DNA of 64,000 nucleotides from Bacteroidales bacterium. GTDB taxonomy: Bacteria; Bacteroidota; Bacteroidia; Bacteroidales; UBA932. This document shows positions 35,085 to 43,759 of this stretch, piece by piece. The position numbers and the translations under genes were made by a program. The notes under the pieces were generated by a model. The model did no database searches, was not told where the DNA came from, and was given only the letters and a program-made list of their open reading frames with translations. Numbering within the stretch: position 1 is the stretch's first letter; each line of letters begins with the position of its first letter. The DNA lies in contig JAFZUX010000009.1 in NCBI GenBank assembly GCA_017618115.1, forward strand, positions 186,001 through 250,000. The letters run 5' to 3'.

Positions 35085-37028
35085 ATGGCATTTAAAGAGT
35101 TAATAAATCCATCCAGCATAGCGGTCATAGGTGCTTCCAACGATATTACCACACCCGGAGGGAGCCTTATAAAAAACCTGATTATAAGCAGTTTTAAGGG
35201 GAGTATCTTTCTTGTTAGCGGCAAAGAATCTAAGATTCAGGGAATACCTACATACAAGAATCTCATGGATATTCCTGATACGGATCTGGCAATTATTGCA
35301 GATGACCAGGGAGACTGTCTCTCCCAGATAGAGATTCTCTGTGAGAAGAAGAGCTGCAAGGCAATAATTATTTATTCGGATAAAATATCCTCCAGAATCT
35401 TAACCAAAGAGGAGGATGTAAAGGCCAGAATAAAAGAGATTTGCAACACTTTCTCCGTTACCCTTATCGGTCCCAACTCCTCCGGAGTGGCCAACTCCAA
35501 CTACAGTTCTCTCTACACCCGTTCTCTTCTGAATAAGGAGGGCTCCGTTGAGATTATCTCCTCCTCCAGAACAATGATTTCCAACTTTGTGGAGAATGCT
35601 CCCAAGTATGGTATGAAGATTTCCGGCGCCTACTCCGTAGGCTACTCCTATCAGACAACTGTAGAGGATATACTTGCCTGGATGGATGAGAATTGGAGTG
35701 ACTGCACGGGCAAAGTGATTGCCCTTCACATAGAGAAGATTTCAAACTCCGTGGAGATGATAAAACACTGCCGCTCCCTAAGAAACAAGGGTGCCGGTTT
35801 GGTTGGTATGCTCGCCTCTTCTACCAAAGTGGTTAACGCTCTCTTTATAAAATGCGGTATCATAAGGGCTTACGGTATTGCGGAGATGTTCAATATTGCA
35901 GCAATTCTCACCAAAGGGAAACCATCTGGAGAGAGAATAAACATTCTTACACAGGCCGGTGGTCCGGCGGTTCTGCTTTCAGATGTGCTGAGCCAGAACG
36001 GAGTAAAGATTCCTCAAATCTTCTTTGAGGATTACAATTTTGGAAAGACGGCAGGCCAAATCTCCTCACTTATAGAGAAATATGACAAAGATCCCAAATG
36101 TGATGCAATGGTTGTAATATTCGGCGGCAAGGGTATGAGTGATGCTGCCGAGATTTCCAATGTCATATTCAGGGTTATCAACAAGACTAAGAAACCTCTC
36201 TATCCTCTCTTCTCTTCAGAATCATCTTATTCTGAATATATTTCAGAGTATCACAACAGAGGCGGCGTAACCTTCTCGGATGCAATAGTCTTCGGAAGGG
36301 CGCTTTCAAAGGTTATTCACTCCGCCTTGCTGCCACAGGATAAGAGCACTCCTGCCATAGATAAATATCTGATAAAAAGAGTTATAGACGAGTGTCCGGA
36401 AGGGTGGATGCCGCCCTTTATGGTTCAGCAGATACTGGATGCCAGCGGTATCAACCGCATAAGACAGATTGTTGCCCTATCCGAGGAGGATACAGTAAAC
36501 GCAGCAATCAACATTGGCTATCCTGTTGTTCTGAAGGTGATCGGTCCGCTCCACAAAACGGAGGTGGACGGCGTTTCACTTAACATTTCCGACGAACATA
36601 CGCTCCGCTCCGAGTATGAGAGAATGAGTAATATTGAGGGAGTTACGGGCTTTCTGGTTCAGCCTATGCAGGATGATAACTTTACTGAACTCTATATCCG
36701 TGCGGAACGTCATGAGAACTTTGCACCGCTTATTATGTGCTCACTTGGCGGCATATTCGCAGATGTGATGGAGGATATAACCTACTCTCTGGCACCGGTT
36801 TCCAACAAGGAGGCGGATCAGATGATTGAATCACTTAAAGCCTACCCTATCCTTAAGGGATACCGCGGACAGGAGGGAGTAAATCAGATTACATTCAATG
36901 ATACAATCCGTAGAGTATCCGCTCTCTGTATTGCAGCACCACAGATAGAAGAGTTGGAATTGAACCCTCTCTTCGGAGATGAGAATCAGACTATTGTGGC
37001 GGGTGCAAGAATTAAGATAAAGAAGTGA
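35085..37028 (+). CDS. ADP-forming acetyl/acyl-CoA synthetase homologue with altered alpha half
   Basis: A 647-residue fused alpha-beta protein of the ADP-forming acyl-CoA synthetase (ACD) family: CoA-binding Rossmann domain (about 5-130), two succinyl-CoA-synthetase-like flavodoxin domains (about 150-410), and an ATP-grasp domain (about 425-647) with GPLHKTEVDGV (His490). Canonical enzymes are nearer 690-700 residues. Here the alpha-half motifs are changed: GPNCxG reads GPNSSG, the SQSG motif reads SSSR (159-162), the SHTG loop carrying the phospho-His is absent (the matching region reads GMLASSTKVV near 241-250), and the NPxD segment is missing. AGGP (291-294) is kept. A normal acyl phosphate/phospho-His mechanism therefore looks doubtful, although the frame is intact and not a pseudogene. 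A 52-codon membrane protein gene follows two bases later. Confidence 0.82.
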   Translation: MAFKELINPSSIAVIGASNDITTPGGSLIKNLIISSFKGSIFLVSGKESKIQGIPTYKNLMDIPDTDLAIIADDQGDCLSQIEILCEKKSCKAIIIYSDKISSRILTKEEDVKARIKEICNTFSVTLIGPNSSGVANSNYSSLYTRSLLNKEGSVEIISSSRTMISNFVENAPKYGMKISGAYSVGYSYQTTVEDILAWMDENWSDCTGKVIALHIEKISNSVEMIKHCRSLRNKGAGLVGMLASSTKVVNALFIKCGIIRAYGIAEMFNIAAILTKGKPSGERINILTQAGGPAVLLSDVLSQNGVKIPQIFFEDYNFGKTAGQISSLIEKYDKDPKCDAMVVIFGGKGMSDAAEISNVIFRVINKTKKPLYPLFSSESSYSEYISEYHNRGGVTFSDAIVFGRALSKVIHSALLPQDKSTPAIDKYLIKRVIDECPEGWMPPFMVQQILDASGINRIRQIVALSEEDTVNAAINIGYPVVLKVIGPLHKTEVDGVSLNISDEHTLRSEYERMSNIEGVTGFLVQPMQDDNFTELYIRAERHENFAPLIMCSLGGIFADVMEDITYSLAPVSNKEADQMIESLKAYPILKGYRGQEGVNQITFNDTIRRVSALCIAAPQIEELELNPLFGDENQTIVAGARIKIKK

Positions 37029-37030
37029 TT

Positions 37031-37189
37031 ATGAAGAAATTGATTGCCTGGTGGAAATCATTGGACCCATCTATGAAGGCCCTTATACTTATAGGATTTA
37101 TCTGTCTTGTAGGAATTATCATCCGTTGGCCTCAGGTTTTAAACGGCTTAAAAAAGGGATTTAATTACTACAGCGGATATGCAGATTAG
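37031..37189 (+). CDS. small single-pass membrane protein (52 residues)
   Basis: Begins two bases after the preceding stop and encodes 52 residues: a short basic/aromatic N-terminus (KKLIAWWKSLDPS), one hydrophobic helix (about 15-32, ALILIGFICLVGIIIRW) and a basic, Tyr-rich tail. No cysteine motif or signal cleavage site is apparent. Its close spacing suggests cotranscription with the acyl-CoA synthetase homologue. I do not recognise a named family; it could be a small membrane regulator or subunit. Part of the following -7 box region lies just beyond its stop. Confidence 0.7.
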   Translation: MKKLIAWWKSLDPSMKALILIGFICLVGIIIRWPQVLNGLKKGFNYYSGYAD

Positions 37190-37199
37190 CAAATTTCAT

Positions 37200-37207
37200 T
37201 AAATTTG
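37200..37207 (+). promoter_or_regulatory. -7 promoter element for the coiled-coil/zapA unit
   Basis: TAAATTTG followed by C, exact consensus, only ten bases before the ATG at 37218, so the mRNA leader would be a few bases at most. Confidence 0.6.
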
Positions 37208-37217
37208 CATCCGGTAT

Positions 37218-37520
37218 ATGGCTACAAGAAATGAAACGGAAAAGACTTTGGACCAGCTTCAAAAACTGATTCAGGAATTGGTTATGAAGTATGAGGTTGC
37301 AAAGAGCGAGTCCGAATCATACCTTGCGGAACTTACCAAAGTTAAAACTGAATTACATAACACTAAAAATAAATTAACTGAACAAGAGAAGAAACTGGAG
37401 CATTATGAGCTTAAACAAGCCTTTCTCTCTACGGACGAGGCGTCTGGCAAACGAGCAAAGAGAAGACTTGGGAAGATCATAAAGGAGATAGATAAGTGTA
37501 TTCAACTTTTGAACGACTGA
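37218..37520 (+). CDS. coiled-coil protein upstream of zapA (ZapB-like)
   Basis: A 100-residue, highly charged protein that is almost entirely predicted coiled coil (about residues 5-70), with a basic C-terminal segment (SGKRAKRRLGKIIKEID). It lies two bases upstream of zapA, a setting in Bacteroidetes where a ZapB-like division protein is expected. The function is inferred from position and shape only; coiled-coil sequences are weak evidence for orthology. It is transcribed from its own nearly leaderless promoter. Confidence 0.65.
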   Translation: MATRNETEKTLDQLQKLIQELVMKYEVAKSESESYLAELTKVKTELHNTKNKLTEQEKKLEHYELKQAFLSTDEASGKRAKRRLGKIIKEIDKCIQLLND

Positions 37521-37522
37521 TT

Positions 37523-37825
37523 ATGGCACTGAAAAAAAGCAATATACAGGTTACGGTTATGATAGACGGCATTTCGCTTACCTACAATTGCTCTCCGTCA
37601 GAGGCCAACCTTCTTCAGAAGACTGAGGAACTTATCAACAAAGAGATAGAATCATTCCGTAAGACCAGAGACGGTGCTTCGTCAGACTATAACAAAACGC
37701 TTATCGCAGTGATGATTAAACTCGTTATGGCCTCTTTGAGAAAAGAGACGGATATGGAAGAGTCTATGCAGTCTCTTAAAGAGATCAACTCCCAAATAGC
37801 TGAATATCTCCAGCAAAACAAGTAA
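37523..37825 (+). CDS. zapA: cell division protein ZapA
   Basis: FtsZ-ring-associated protein, 100 residues. The N-terminal beta domain (VTVMIDGISLTYNCS) and the long C-terminal helix (IAVMIKLVMASLRKE and onward) match ZapA. The ATG at 37523 lies two bases after the upstream coiled-coil gene; a GTG at 37496 would overlap it and is rejected. The 6S-like RNA follows within 20 bases, the same zapA-ssrS order as in gammaproteobacteria. Confidence 0.88.
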   Translation: MALKKSNIQVTVMIDGISLTYNCSPSEANLLQKTEELINKEIESFRKTRDGASSDYNKTLIAVMIKLVMASLRKETDMEESMQSLKEINSQIAEYLQQNK

Positions 37826-37842
37826 ACAAAAAGACAAAAGAC

Positions 37843-38034
37843 AGCTTAGCCATCGGAAGGCTCTTTGCGAAAATCAACACTAAAACAATACCGGGCTCAT
37901 TATGCAGACAATGACAGGCCTAGGTTACCCGCAAGGGGATTTCATTATGAGACGTTGGAAGCCAGCGTCTGAGAGAGAGCCCAAATCTTAATTATTAAGA
38001 TTTTTCCGAAAACGGTCCTTCCGGTGGCTTTTTT
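37843..38034 (+). ncRNA. ssrS: 6S RNA (ssrS-like) between zapA and rny
   Basis: A non-coding stretch of about 190 bases with long-range pairing. The 5' GCCATCGGAAGG (37849-37860) pairs with 3' CCTTCCGGTGGC (38017-38028), with one G-U pair, and is followed by six T residues that would end the transcript. Inside, GGGCTC (from 37893) can pair with GAGCCC (37977-37982), and there are local hairpins at about 37927-37936 (CCC-GCAA-GGG), about 37952-37970 (GACGTTGG/CCAGCGTC) and 37983-38003 (AAATCTTAA/TTAAGATTT). The length, rod-like pairing and location beside zapA are those of 6S RNA, which binds RNA polymerase. The exact 5' end is uncertain. Confidence 0.75.
38017..38034 (+). terminator. intrinsic-type 3' end of the 6S-like RNA
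   Basis: The closing strand CCTTCCGGTGGC is followed directly by TTTTTT. The pairing partner lies at the RNA's 5' end rather than locally, so termination may instead depend on the AAATCTTAA/TTAAGATTT hairpin just upstream. Confidence 0.5.
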
Positions 38035-38052
38035 ATATAAACGTTCCATATT

Positions 38053-39594
38053 ATGACAGAGACAACTATTATTTATTGCATTGGAGCTTTCATCTTGGGA
38101 ATACTTTTAGGATTCATTATTGTACGTCCTATAGTTCTCAAGAGCAGAAAATCCAAGATCCTTCAGGAGGCTGAAAAGGCCGGAGAGGATATTAAGAAGG
38201 AGAAAATTTTCCAGGCTAAAGAGAAATTCCTGCAGCTCAAGAGTGAACACGAGCAGTACATAAACAACAAAAACAATCAGATTCGTGAGCAGGAGAATAA
38301 AATCAAGCAGAAGGAATTGGTTCTCACCCAGCAGGGCAATGAGCTTGGCCGTAAGGAGAGAGAAATTGAGGCTATCCGCAACAACCTGAAGGCTCAGACA
38401 GAGCTCGTTTCCAGGAAGATAGACGAGTACGAGAAATTGCGCCAGCAGGAGATTCTCCAGATGGAGAACATTGCCGGAATGAGCGCAGACGAGGCTAAAA
38501 AACATCTGGTTGAGGCTATGAGAGCAGAGGCCAGAACAGACGCTCAGGCATACATCAACGATGTTATGGATGAGGCCCGTCTGAGTGCGTCAAAGGAGGC
38601 TAAGAGAATAGTAATCAACACTATCCAGCGTACCGCTCCTGAGATTGCAATTGAGAATGCCGTAACCGTCTTTAACATAGACAATGACGAGATTAAGGGT
38701 AGAATCATTGGAAGAGAGGGCAGAAATATCCGTGCCCTTGAGGCAGCCACCGGAGTTGAGATTGTGGTTGACGATACCCCCGAGGCAATCCTCCTTTCAG
38801 CGTTCGATCCTGTACGCAGAGAGGTTGCGCGTCTTGCTCTGCATCAGCTGGTTGCAGACGGCAGAATCCACCCTGCAAGAATTGAAGAGGTTGTAGAAAA
38901 GGTAAAGAAACAGTTGGATGACGAGATTCTTGAGACAGGTAAACGCACCTGTATAGACCTTGGAATTCACGGACTTAACCTTGAACTGGTTAAACTGGTA
39001 GGTAGAATGAAGTACCGTTCATCTTACGGTCAGAACCTTCTACAGCACTCCAGAGAGGTTGCAAATATCTGTGCTACAATGGCTTCAGAGCTCGGCCTCA
39101 ATGCAAAGATTGCCAAGAGAGCCGGCCTCCTTCACGATATTGGAAAAGTATCTGACGAGGATCCTGAACTTCCACACGCAATGCTCGGTATGCGCATGGC
39201 AGAGAAATACAAGGAGAAACCTGAGATTTGCAACGCCATAGGTGCTCACCATGAGGAGATTGAGATGACTTCACTTATCTCCCCTCTGGTAATGGTTGCA
39301 GATGCTATTTCCGGTGCAAGACCTGGTGCTAGAAGAGAGGTTATTGAAAGTTACATCAAGCGTCTGAAGGATATGGAGAACATTGCTCTCTCCTACCCTG
39401 GCGTAACCAAGACCTACGCTATCCAGGCTGGCAGAGAGCTCCGCGTAATTGTTGGTTCTGAGCAGGTTTCAGACAAAGACATTGAGATGCTCTCCGCAGA
39501 GATTGCCAAGAAGATTCAGAACGAGATGACCTACCCTGGTCAGGTAAAGATCACAGTCATCCGTGAATCCCGTTCCGTTGCCTTTGCTAAATAA
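38053..39594 (+). CDS. rny: ribonuclease Y
   Basis: Membrane-anchored endoribonuclease that initiates mRNA decay, 513 residues. One N-terminal membrane helix (about 5-25, [14 protein letters not shown]) is followed by a long coiled coil (about 35-150), a KH domain with [15 protein letters not shown], and an HD domain with HDIGKV and the downstream GAHHEE metal residues. Length and order are typical. It begins 18 bp after the 6S-like RNA's T-tract. Its 3' end overlaps the convergent symporter gene by eight bases. Confidence 0.95.
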   Translation: MTETTIIYCIGAFILGILLGFIIVRPIVLKSRKSKILQEAEKAGEDIKKEKIFQAKEKFLQLKSEHEQYINNKNNQIREQENKIKQKELVLTQQGNELGRKEREIEAIRNNLKAQTELVSRKIDEYEKLRQQEILQMENIAGMSADEAKKHLVEAMRAEARTDAQAYINDVMDEARLSASKEAKRIVINTIQRTAPEIAIENAVTVFNIDNDEIKGRIIGREGRNIRALEAATGVEIVVDDTPEAILLSAFDPVRREVARLALHQLVADGRIHPARIEEVVEKVKKQLDDEILETGKRTCIDLGIHGLNLELVKLVGRMKYRSSYGQNLLQHSREVANICATMASELGLNAKIAKRAGLLHDIGKVSDEDPELPHAMLGMRMAEKYKEKPEICNAIGAHHEEIEMTSLISPLVMVADAISGARPGARREVIESYIKRLKDMENIALSYPGVTKTYAIQAGRELRVIVGSEQVSDKDIEMLSAEIAKKIQNEMTYPGQVKITVIRESRSVAFAK

Positions 39595-40765
39595 CGGTTT
39601 TTTTGTATAAAGTATCCACGATAAGTGCTATGGCGCCGTCACCGGTGACGTTGCAGGCGGTACCAAAGCTATCCATCGTGATATAAAGGGCAATCATAAG
39701 CGCCTGAAGGGTAGCGTCAAAGCCCAGGACCTGCTGAAGTACTGCAAGAGCGGCCATAATAGCTCCGCCCGGGACGCCGGGTGCGGCAACCATCGTGACA
39801 CCGAGCATAAAGATAAAGCCGGTGTAAAGCCCTATGTTTATTGGCATTCCAAGCATATACATAATGGCGTAGGCACAGGCCACAATCTTTAAAGTGCTGC
39901 CTGCCAGATGGATGGTGGCACAGAGCGGAACGGTAAATGAGGAGATGCCGTAATCTACGCCGTTCTTTCTGGTCTGTTCCAGCGTTACCGGAATGGTGGC
40001 GGCGGATGACTGAGTTCCCAAGGCGGTAAAGTATGCCGGAAGCATTGTAATTAAGGCCTTTATAGGATTCTTGCGTGCTATGGCTCCCGCTATGCAGAAC
40101 TGAATCAGAAGGAAGAGAATGTGGATTACAAAGATTACCACGATCACCTTAAGGAAGAGTTTCAGAATCATACTTACCTGCCCTTCCGCTCCCAGTTCCA
40201 AAAAGATTGCAAAGATGAAGAGAGGCAGCAGAGGGATTATCACGTTCCTGATTACCAGGTTGATAATGTGCCTGAAATCCTTAAGTACGTTGAGCAGTGT
40301 AGGTGAATCAGTGTATGCTATTCCAATGCCCAGAACAAATGCCAGAATGAGGGCGCTCATTACTCCAAATATCGGAGCCATCTCTATGGTAAAGAAGGGC
40401 TTAAGGTCATTTGACTGATTTAGAACCACTTCTGCAAATGAAGCATCCGGAACCAGAATATGCGGGAAGGTAAACTGGCAGGTAAAATAGGAGAAGTAGC
40501 CTGCACAAAGTGTAGAGCCGTATGCCAGCAATACCGTAATAATCAGAAGCTTTCCAGCTCCCCTACCCATCTCCGCAATGCCAGGGGCAACAAGTCCCAG
40601 AATCAGAAGAGGAATTATGAAGGAGAGGAAGTTGCTGAATATTGAACCGAATGTGATGAATACTCTGGTTAAACCATCCGGAAAGAACATTGAGCAAAGG
40701 ATTCCGAGGGCAATTGCAACAATCACCCTCGGAAGCAATCCAAAACGAAACTTTCTGTTAGTCAT
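39587..40765 (-). CDS. dicarboxylate/amino acid:cation symporter (DAACS family)
   Basis: Na+- or H+-coupled glutamate/aspartate/serine/dicarboxylate symporter homologue, 392 residues with about eight helices and two hairpins. The conserved transport core is present: the serine-rich hairpin [16 protein letters not shown], followed by a helix with [12 protein letters not shown], the second hairpin around [11 protein letters not shown], and [17 protein letters not shown] near the end. Serine/threonine or glutamate uptake cannot be distinguished. Its ATG overlaps the cydB stop by one base, so it is cotranscribed with the cytochrome bd genes. Confidence 0.9.
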   Translation of the reverse strand: MTNRKFRFGLLPRVIVAIALGILCSMFFPDGLTRVFITFGSIFSNFLSFIIPLLILGLVAPGIAEMGRGAGKLLIITVLLAYGSTLCAGYFSYFTCQFTFPHILVPDASFAEVVLNQSNDLKPFFTIEMAPIFGVMSALILAFVLGIGIAYTDSPTLLNVLKDFRHIINLVIRNVIIPLLPLFIFAIFLELGAEGQVSMILKLFLKVIVVIFVIHILFLLIQFCIAGAIARKNPIKALITMLPAYFTALGTQSSAATIPVTLEQTRKNGVDYGISSFTVPLCATIHLAGSTLKIVACAYAIMYMLGMPINIGLYTGFIFMLGVTMVAAPGVPGGAIMAALAVLQQVLGFDATLQALMIALYITMDSFGTACNVTGDGAIALIVDTLYKKTVI

Positions 40766-41904
40766 TACTTTTGAGTCATTTTACGCCATACGTATGCAAT
40801 GTAGAGTATCACAAACGGAACTGCAAGTGATACCCAGGCCATTGTTCTAAGCGTGTAAAGGCTTGAAGAACTGTTATATAAAGTAAGTGAAGAGTTTATG
40901 TCATAGAGGGAGTGGAAGTATGCCATGTTTGCAAAACCCACGGTCAGAAGAATGGCAAACACTGCCAATACAACTCCCAATCCTGCAAGGTAGAATGAAC
41001 TCTTCTCCTTGAATACAGTTCTTATCAAAGCAACCAGAACCAGTACGACACCGATAAGGAATATAGCTGCTATCCACCACTGCCCCAGCATATTGTGAAG
41101 ATAAGCAAACTTCTCCTCTACAATAGGTCCGTTGATTCCGTTAAAGGAAGCACTTGCAGTATCCACTCTGTAACCGGTTGTAAGGAAGAGGCATACAACA
41201 AAGGCAACAAAGAAGAGAACAAACCCTACTCCTGTTACCTTAACTTTGGAGAGAGCCCTGTTGGCCAGATTCTTTGAAGCCTCACCCTCCATCTTTGAAC
41301 ACTGATTGAAGGTAAAGAGCAGTCCCAATGTTCTGGCGGCAAGGAATACCACAACTCCCAGCAACAGGTTGAAAGGCTTGAATATCAGTTCTAATCCTCT
41401 GTAGTTGTTGGTCCAGTATGAGATAATGTTGGAGGATCCTGTGGTTATATTCATCTTGTCCATTGCATAGTTACCGCCGGAGATGAAGGTTGCAACTGCA
41501 ACGCCCAAAAGAATGGTTCCAACAATGCCGTTAATCATAAGGAAGGTCTCGTAAGTCTTCTTACCCAGAAGGTTACGCTCCTTAGAACGGAACTCGTAAG
41601 AGAATGATTGAATTACAAACGAGAGCAAAATCAATATCCAGAGCCAATATGCTCCTCCGAAACTTGTGGAGTAAAAAAGTGGGAATGAAGCAAATGCAGC
41701 CCCGCCGAATGTTACCAGAGTGGTGAAGGTAAGCTCCCACTTATGACCGAATATGGTAAGGAGAATCCTCTTTTCATCCTCATTCTTAGCGGTTCCCCAG
41801 AGAAGAGTCTGACCGCCCTGAACGAATGTCAGAAAGACGAGCACCGCCCCCAATATGGAGACTATTGCCCACCAGTATAGTTGAAGAAAATGATATGTTG
41901 TCAT
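40765..41904 (-). CDS. cydB: cytochrome bd ubiquinol oxidase subunit II
   Basis: Inner membrane subunit II of cytochrome bd oxidase, 379 residues with about eight or nine helices. N-terminal YWWAIVSILGAVLVFLTFVQGGQTL and the segments that follow match CydB. It works with CydA to reduce oxygen with quinol, which in strict anaerobes supports nanaerobic growth or oxygen detoxification. cydA lies 26 bp upstream and the symporter gene overlaps its stop. Confidence 0.95.
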   Translation of the reverse strand: MTTYHFLQLYWWAIVSILGAVLVFLTFVQGGQTLLWGTAKNEDEKRILLTIFGHKWELTFTTLVTFGGAAFASFPLFYSTSFGGAYWLWILILLSFVIQSFSYEFRSKERNLLGKKTYETFLMINGIVGTILLGVAVATFISGGNYAMDKMNITTGSSNIISYWTNNYRGLELIFKPFNLLLGVVVFLAARTLGLLFTFNQCSKMEGEASKNLANRALSKVKVTGVGFVLFFVAFVVCLFLTTGYRVDTASASFNGINGPIVEEKFAYLHNMLGQWWIAAIFLIGVVLVLVALIRTVFKEKSSFYLAGLGVVLAVFAILLTVGFANMAYFHSLYDINSSLTLYNSSSSLYTLRTMAWVSLAVPFVILYIAYVWRKMTQK

Positions 41905-41930
41905 AATCCGTTAATTTTCAGTTACTGTTC

Positions 41931-43505
41931 TTAGTTCCATTTAATACCGTCCGGTCCCTTTCCAATCTGGCGGAAGAGAATCATAAGTTCCGCTATCAGC
42001 AGAGTTGTAAAGAGAACTACAAAGATTATAAATGTGGTATAGACGTTACCGGATGAAACACCGGAAACGGAAGCGTTCACAGGAAGCAGATCCTGAATGG
42101 TCCAAGGCTGGCGGCCAACCTCTGCAACCACCCAACCCGCTTCAGCACAGATATATACAAGCGGAACGGATATGATTGCAATAAAGAGGAACCACCTCTT
42201 ATTCTCAATAATTTTCTTCTTGTTCAGCCAGAAGGCAATAAGAAGGAAGAGAATGAAGTATCCTCCCAGCATAACCATAATGTGGAAGGAGTAGAATGTT
42301 ACCGGAACGTTAGGAACGCTCTCCTTAGGACTCTTTAAGAAAGAGTATCCAAAGTAGTCAAAGTTCTCATCCAGATAGCTTTGCGCCTGAGCCAAAACCG
42401 TATCTTTCTGCGCTCCGTTTGGTTTGTCCTTAAACTGGCCGTAGACCGCAAGAGCCCTCTTGGCAATCTCTCCCTTTCTCACTTTTTCATTGAAAGGAAG
42501 AGCCAGTTTCTCCTCACCGTTTTTATCCTTATAGATGTAACCACCGTCTATAATGTCATTTATGCCGGGAACAAAACTGTTGAAATCAGAAAATGCAAGG
42601 AAGGAGAGGATTTTAGGAACCTCAATTTTAAAGAGGAAAGGCTTCTCTTCATTATCAATCTCCTTCTTAGGATTCAGAATGCCGAATGCCACAAACGGCG
42701 TACCGTTCTGCCCCCTGTAAAGTCCCTCCATTGCAGCCAGTTTCATAGGCTGAGTCTTAGAAACGGTCTGGGCGGAAGTGTGTCCCGTTACCATCAGCAT
42801 CGCGATGGCAAAGAGTCCGAATACGGATGCGTATTTTATGCTCTTTAAAGAGAACTCTTTCTCTCTCTTTTTAAGCAGATACCAAGAGCATATTGCTATT
42901 ACCACAATTGCTGCAACCAGAAAACCGGAAAAGACGCTGTGGCCGAACTTTGAAATAGTTGTAGGCGAGAATACTATATCCCAGAAATCCGTCATCTCGT
43001 TTCTGGCTGTCATAGGATTGAAGGCAACACCTCTTGGGTCCTGCATCCAACCGTTTGCAGTCAGAATCCAATAGGCGGAGAGATTTGCGCCAATGGCTGT
43101 AAGCCAGGTAGATGCAAGGTGGAATCCCTTGCTTACCCTATTCCAGCCAAAGTACATAACGGCAAAGAAAGTCGTCTCCATAAAGAAGGCGAATATACCC
43201 TCAATGGCTAGCGGAGCTCCGAATATATCACCCACAAACCAGGAGTAGTTACTCCAGTTGGTTCCAAACTCAAACTCCAGAATAATACCGGTAGCTACTC
43301 CGCAGGCGAAGTTAATGGCAAAGATTCTGCTCCAGAATTGAGTGGTCTTCTTCCAGAACTCCTCCTTTGAGATGTAATATTTGGTCTCAAAGATTGCAAT
43401 CAGCACTCCAAGTCCCAGAGTCAGAGGCACAAAGAGCCAATGGTACATGGCCGTTAATGCGAACTGAAGCCTGGAGGCGTCTACTAATGATGATGTAAGT
43501 AGCAT
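41931..43505 (-). CDS. cydA: cytochrome bd ubiquinol oxidase subunit I
   Basis: Haem-bearing subunit I, 524 residues. The N-terminal helix contains AMYHWLFVPLTLG with the haem ligand His near residue 22. The later segment KGFHLASTWLTAIGANLSAYWI holds the second His ligand, and GRQPWTIQDLLP the quinol-site region. A stretch of about 130 residues between helices (roughly 240-370) is hydrophilic, corresponding to the Q-loop. The gene follows DUF4492 by nine bases, the usual Bacteroidetes order. Confidence 0.96.
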   Translation of the reverse strand: MLLTSSLVDASRLQFALTAMYHWLFVPLTLGLGVLIAIFETKYYISKEEFWKKTTQFWSRIFAINFACGVATGIILEFEFGTNWSNYSWFVGDIFGAPLAIEGIFAFFMETTFFAVMYFGWNRVSKGFHLASTWLTAIGANLSAYWILTANGWMQDPRGVAFNPMTARNEMTDFWDIVFSPTTISKFGHSVFSGFLVAAIVVIAICSWYLLKKREKEFSLKSIKYASVFGLFAIAMLMVTGHTSAQTVSKTQPMKLAAMEGLYRGQNGTPFVAFGILNPKKEIDNEEKPFLFKIEVPKILSFLAFSDFNSFVPGINDIIDGGYIYKDKNGEEKLALPFNEKVRKGEIAKRALAVYGQFKDKPNGAQKDTVLAQAQSYLDENFDYFGYSFLKSPKESVPNVPVTFYSFHIMVMLGGYFILFLLIAFWLNKKKIIENKRWFLFIAIISVPLVYICAEAGWVVAEVGRQPWTIQDLLPVNASVSGVSSGNVYTTFIIFVVLFTTLLIAELMILFRQIGKGPDGIKWN

Positions 43506-43514
43506 AATATCAGC

Positions 43515-43718
43515 TTATTTTGTTAAATTTTCTATTACGTGGTCTGCTTTATCCCTCTCTGTCTTGTATTTACCCAATTCCGGCTTAAAGAAAAAGAGTC
43601 TGAGAATTAGAAAAATGACAATGAGTTTTATCAAGATTAATATCCAAAGGCTCCTTCCAACCTCCATATTACGGAAGCCGTCTCTATAGAAATTATATAC
43701 CCTTTTTAGGACCTTCAC
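43515..43718 (-). CDS. DUF4492 small membrane protein upstream of cydA
   Basis: A 67-residue protein with the DUF4492 signature YNFYRDGFRNMEVGRSLW and one membrane helix (about 26-44). Such genes regularly precede cydAB in Bacteroidetes and related epsilonproteobacteria, so it may be an accessory or small subunit of cytochrome bd; this is inference. The start is taken as GTG at 43718, because no ATG lies before the signature. A near-consensus -7 sequence (TAAATTTA) lies only four bases before that GTG, suggesting a very short leader. Confidence 0.85.
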   Translation of the reverse strand: MKVLKRVYNFYRDGFRNMEVGRSLWILILIKLIVIFLILRLFFFKPELGKYKTERDKADHVIENLTK

Positions 43719-43722
43719 CTTG

Positions 43723-43730
43723 TAAATTTA
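43723..43730 (-). promoter_or_regulatory. near-consensus -7 element for DUF4492-cydAB
   Basis: Minus-strand TAAATTTA, one mismatch from TAnnTTTG (last base), immediately beside the plus-strand box at 43732-43739. It is weaker than the other boxes in the window. Confidence 0.35.
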
Positions 43731-43731
43731 G

Positions 43732-43739
43732 TAAATTTG
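43732..43739 (+). promoter_or_regulatory. -7 promoter element for the Tat-type ferredoxin gene
   Basis: TAAATTTG followed by CC, exact consensus, 20 bp before the ATG at 43760. It abuts the divergent cydAB box, so one polymerase should exclude the other. Confidence 0.55.
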
Positions 43740-43759
43740 CCAGGTAAACAAGAACTATT

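Noticed and set aside
35085-37028. Idea that the ADP-forming acyl-CoA synthetase homologue is a pseudogene
   Set aside because: The frame is uninterrupted, it has its own promoter, its domain order is complete and the following small gene is tightly spaced; altered function is likelier than decay.
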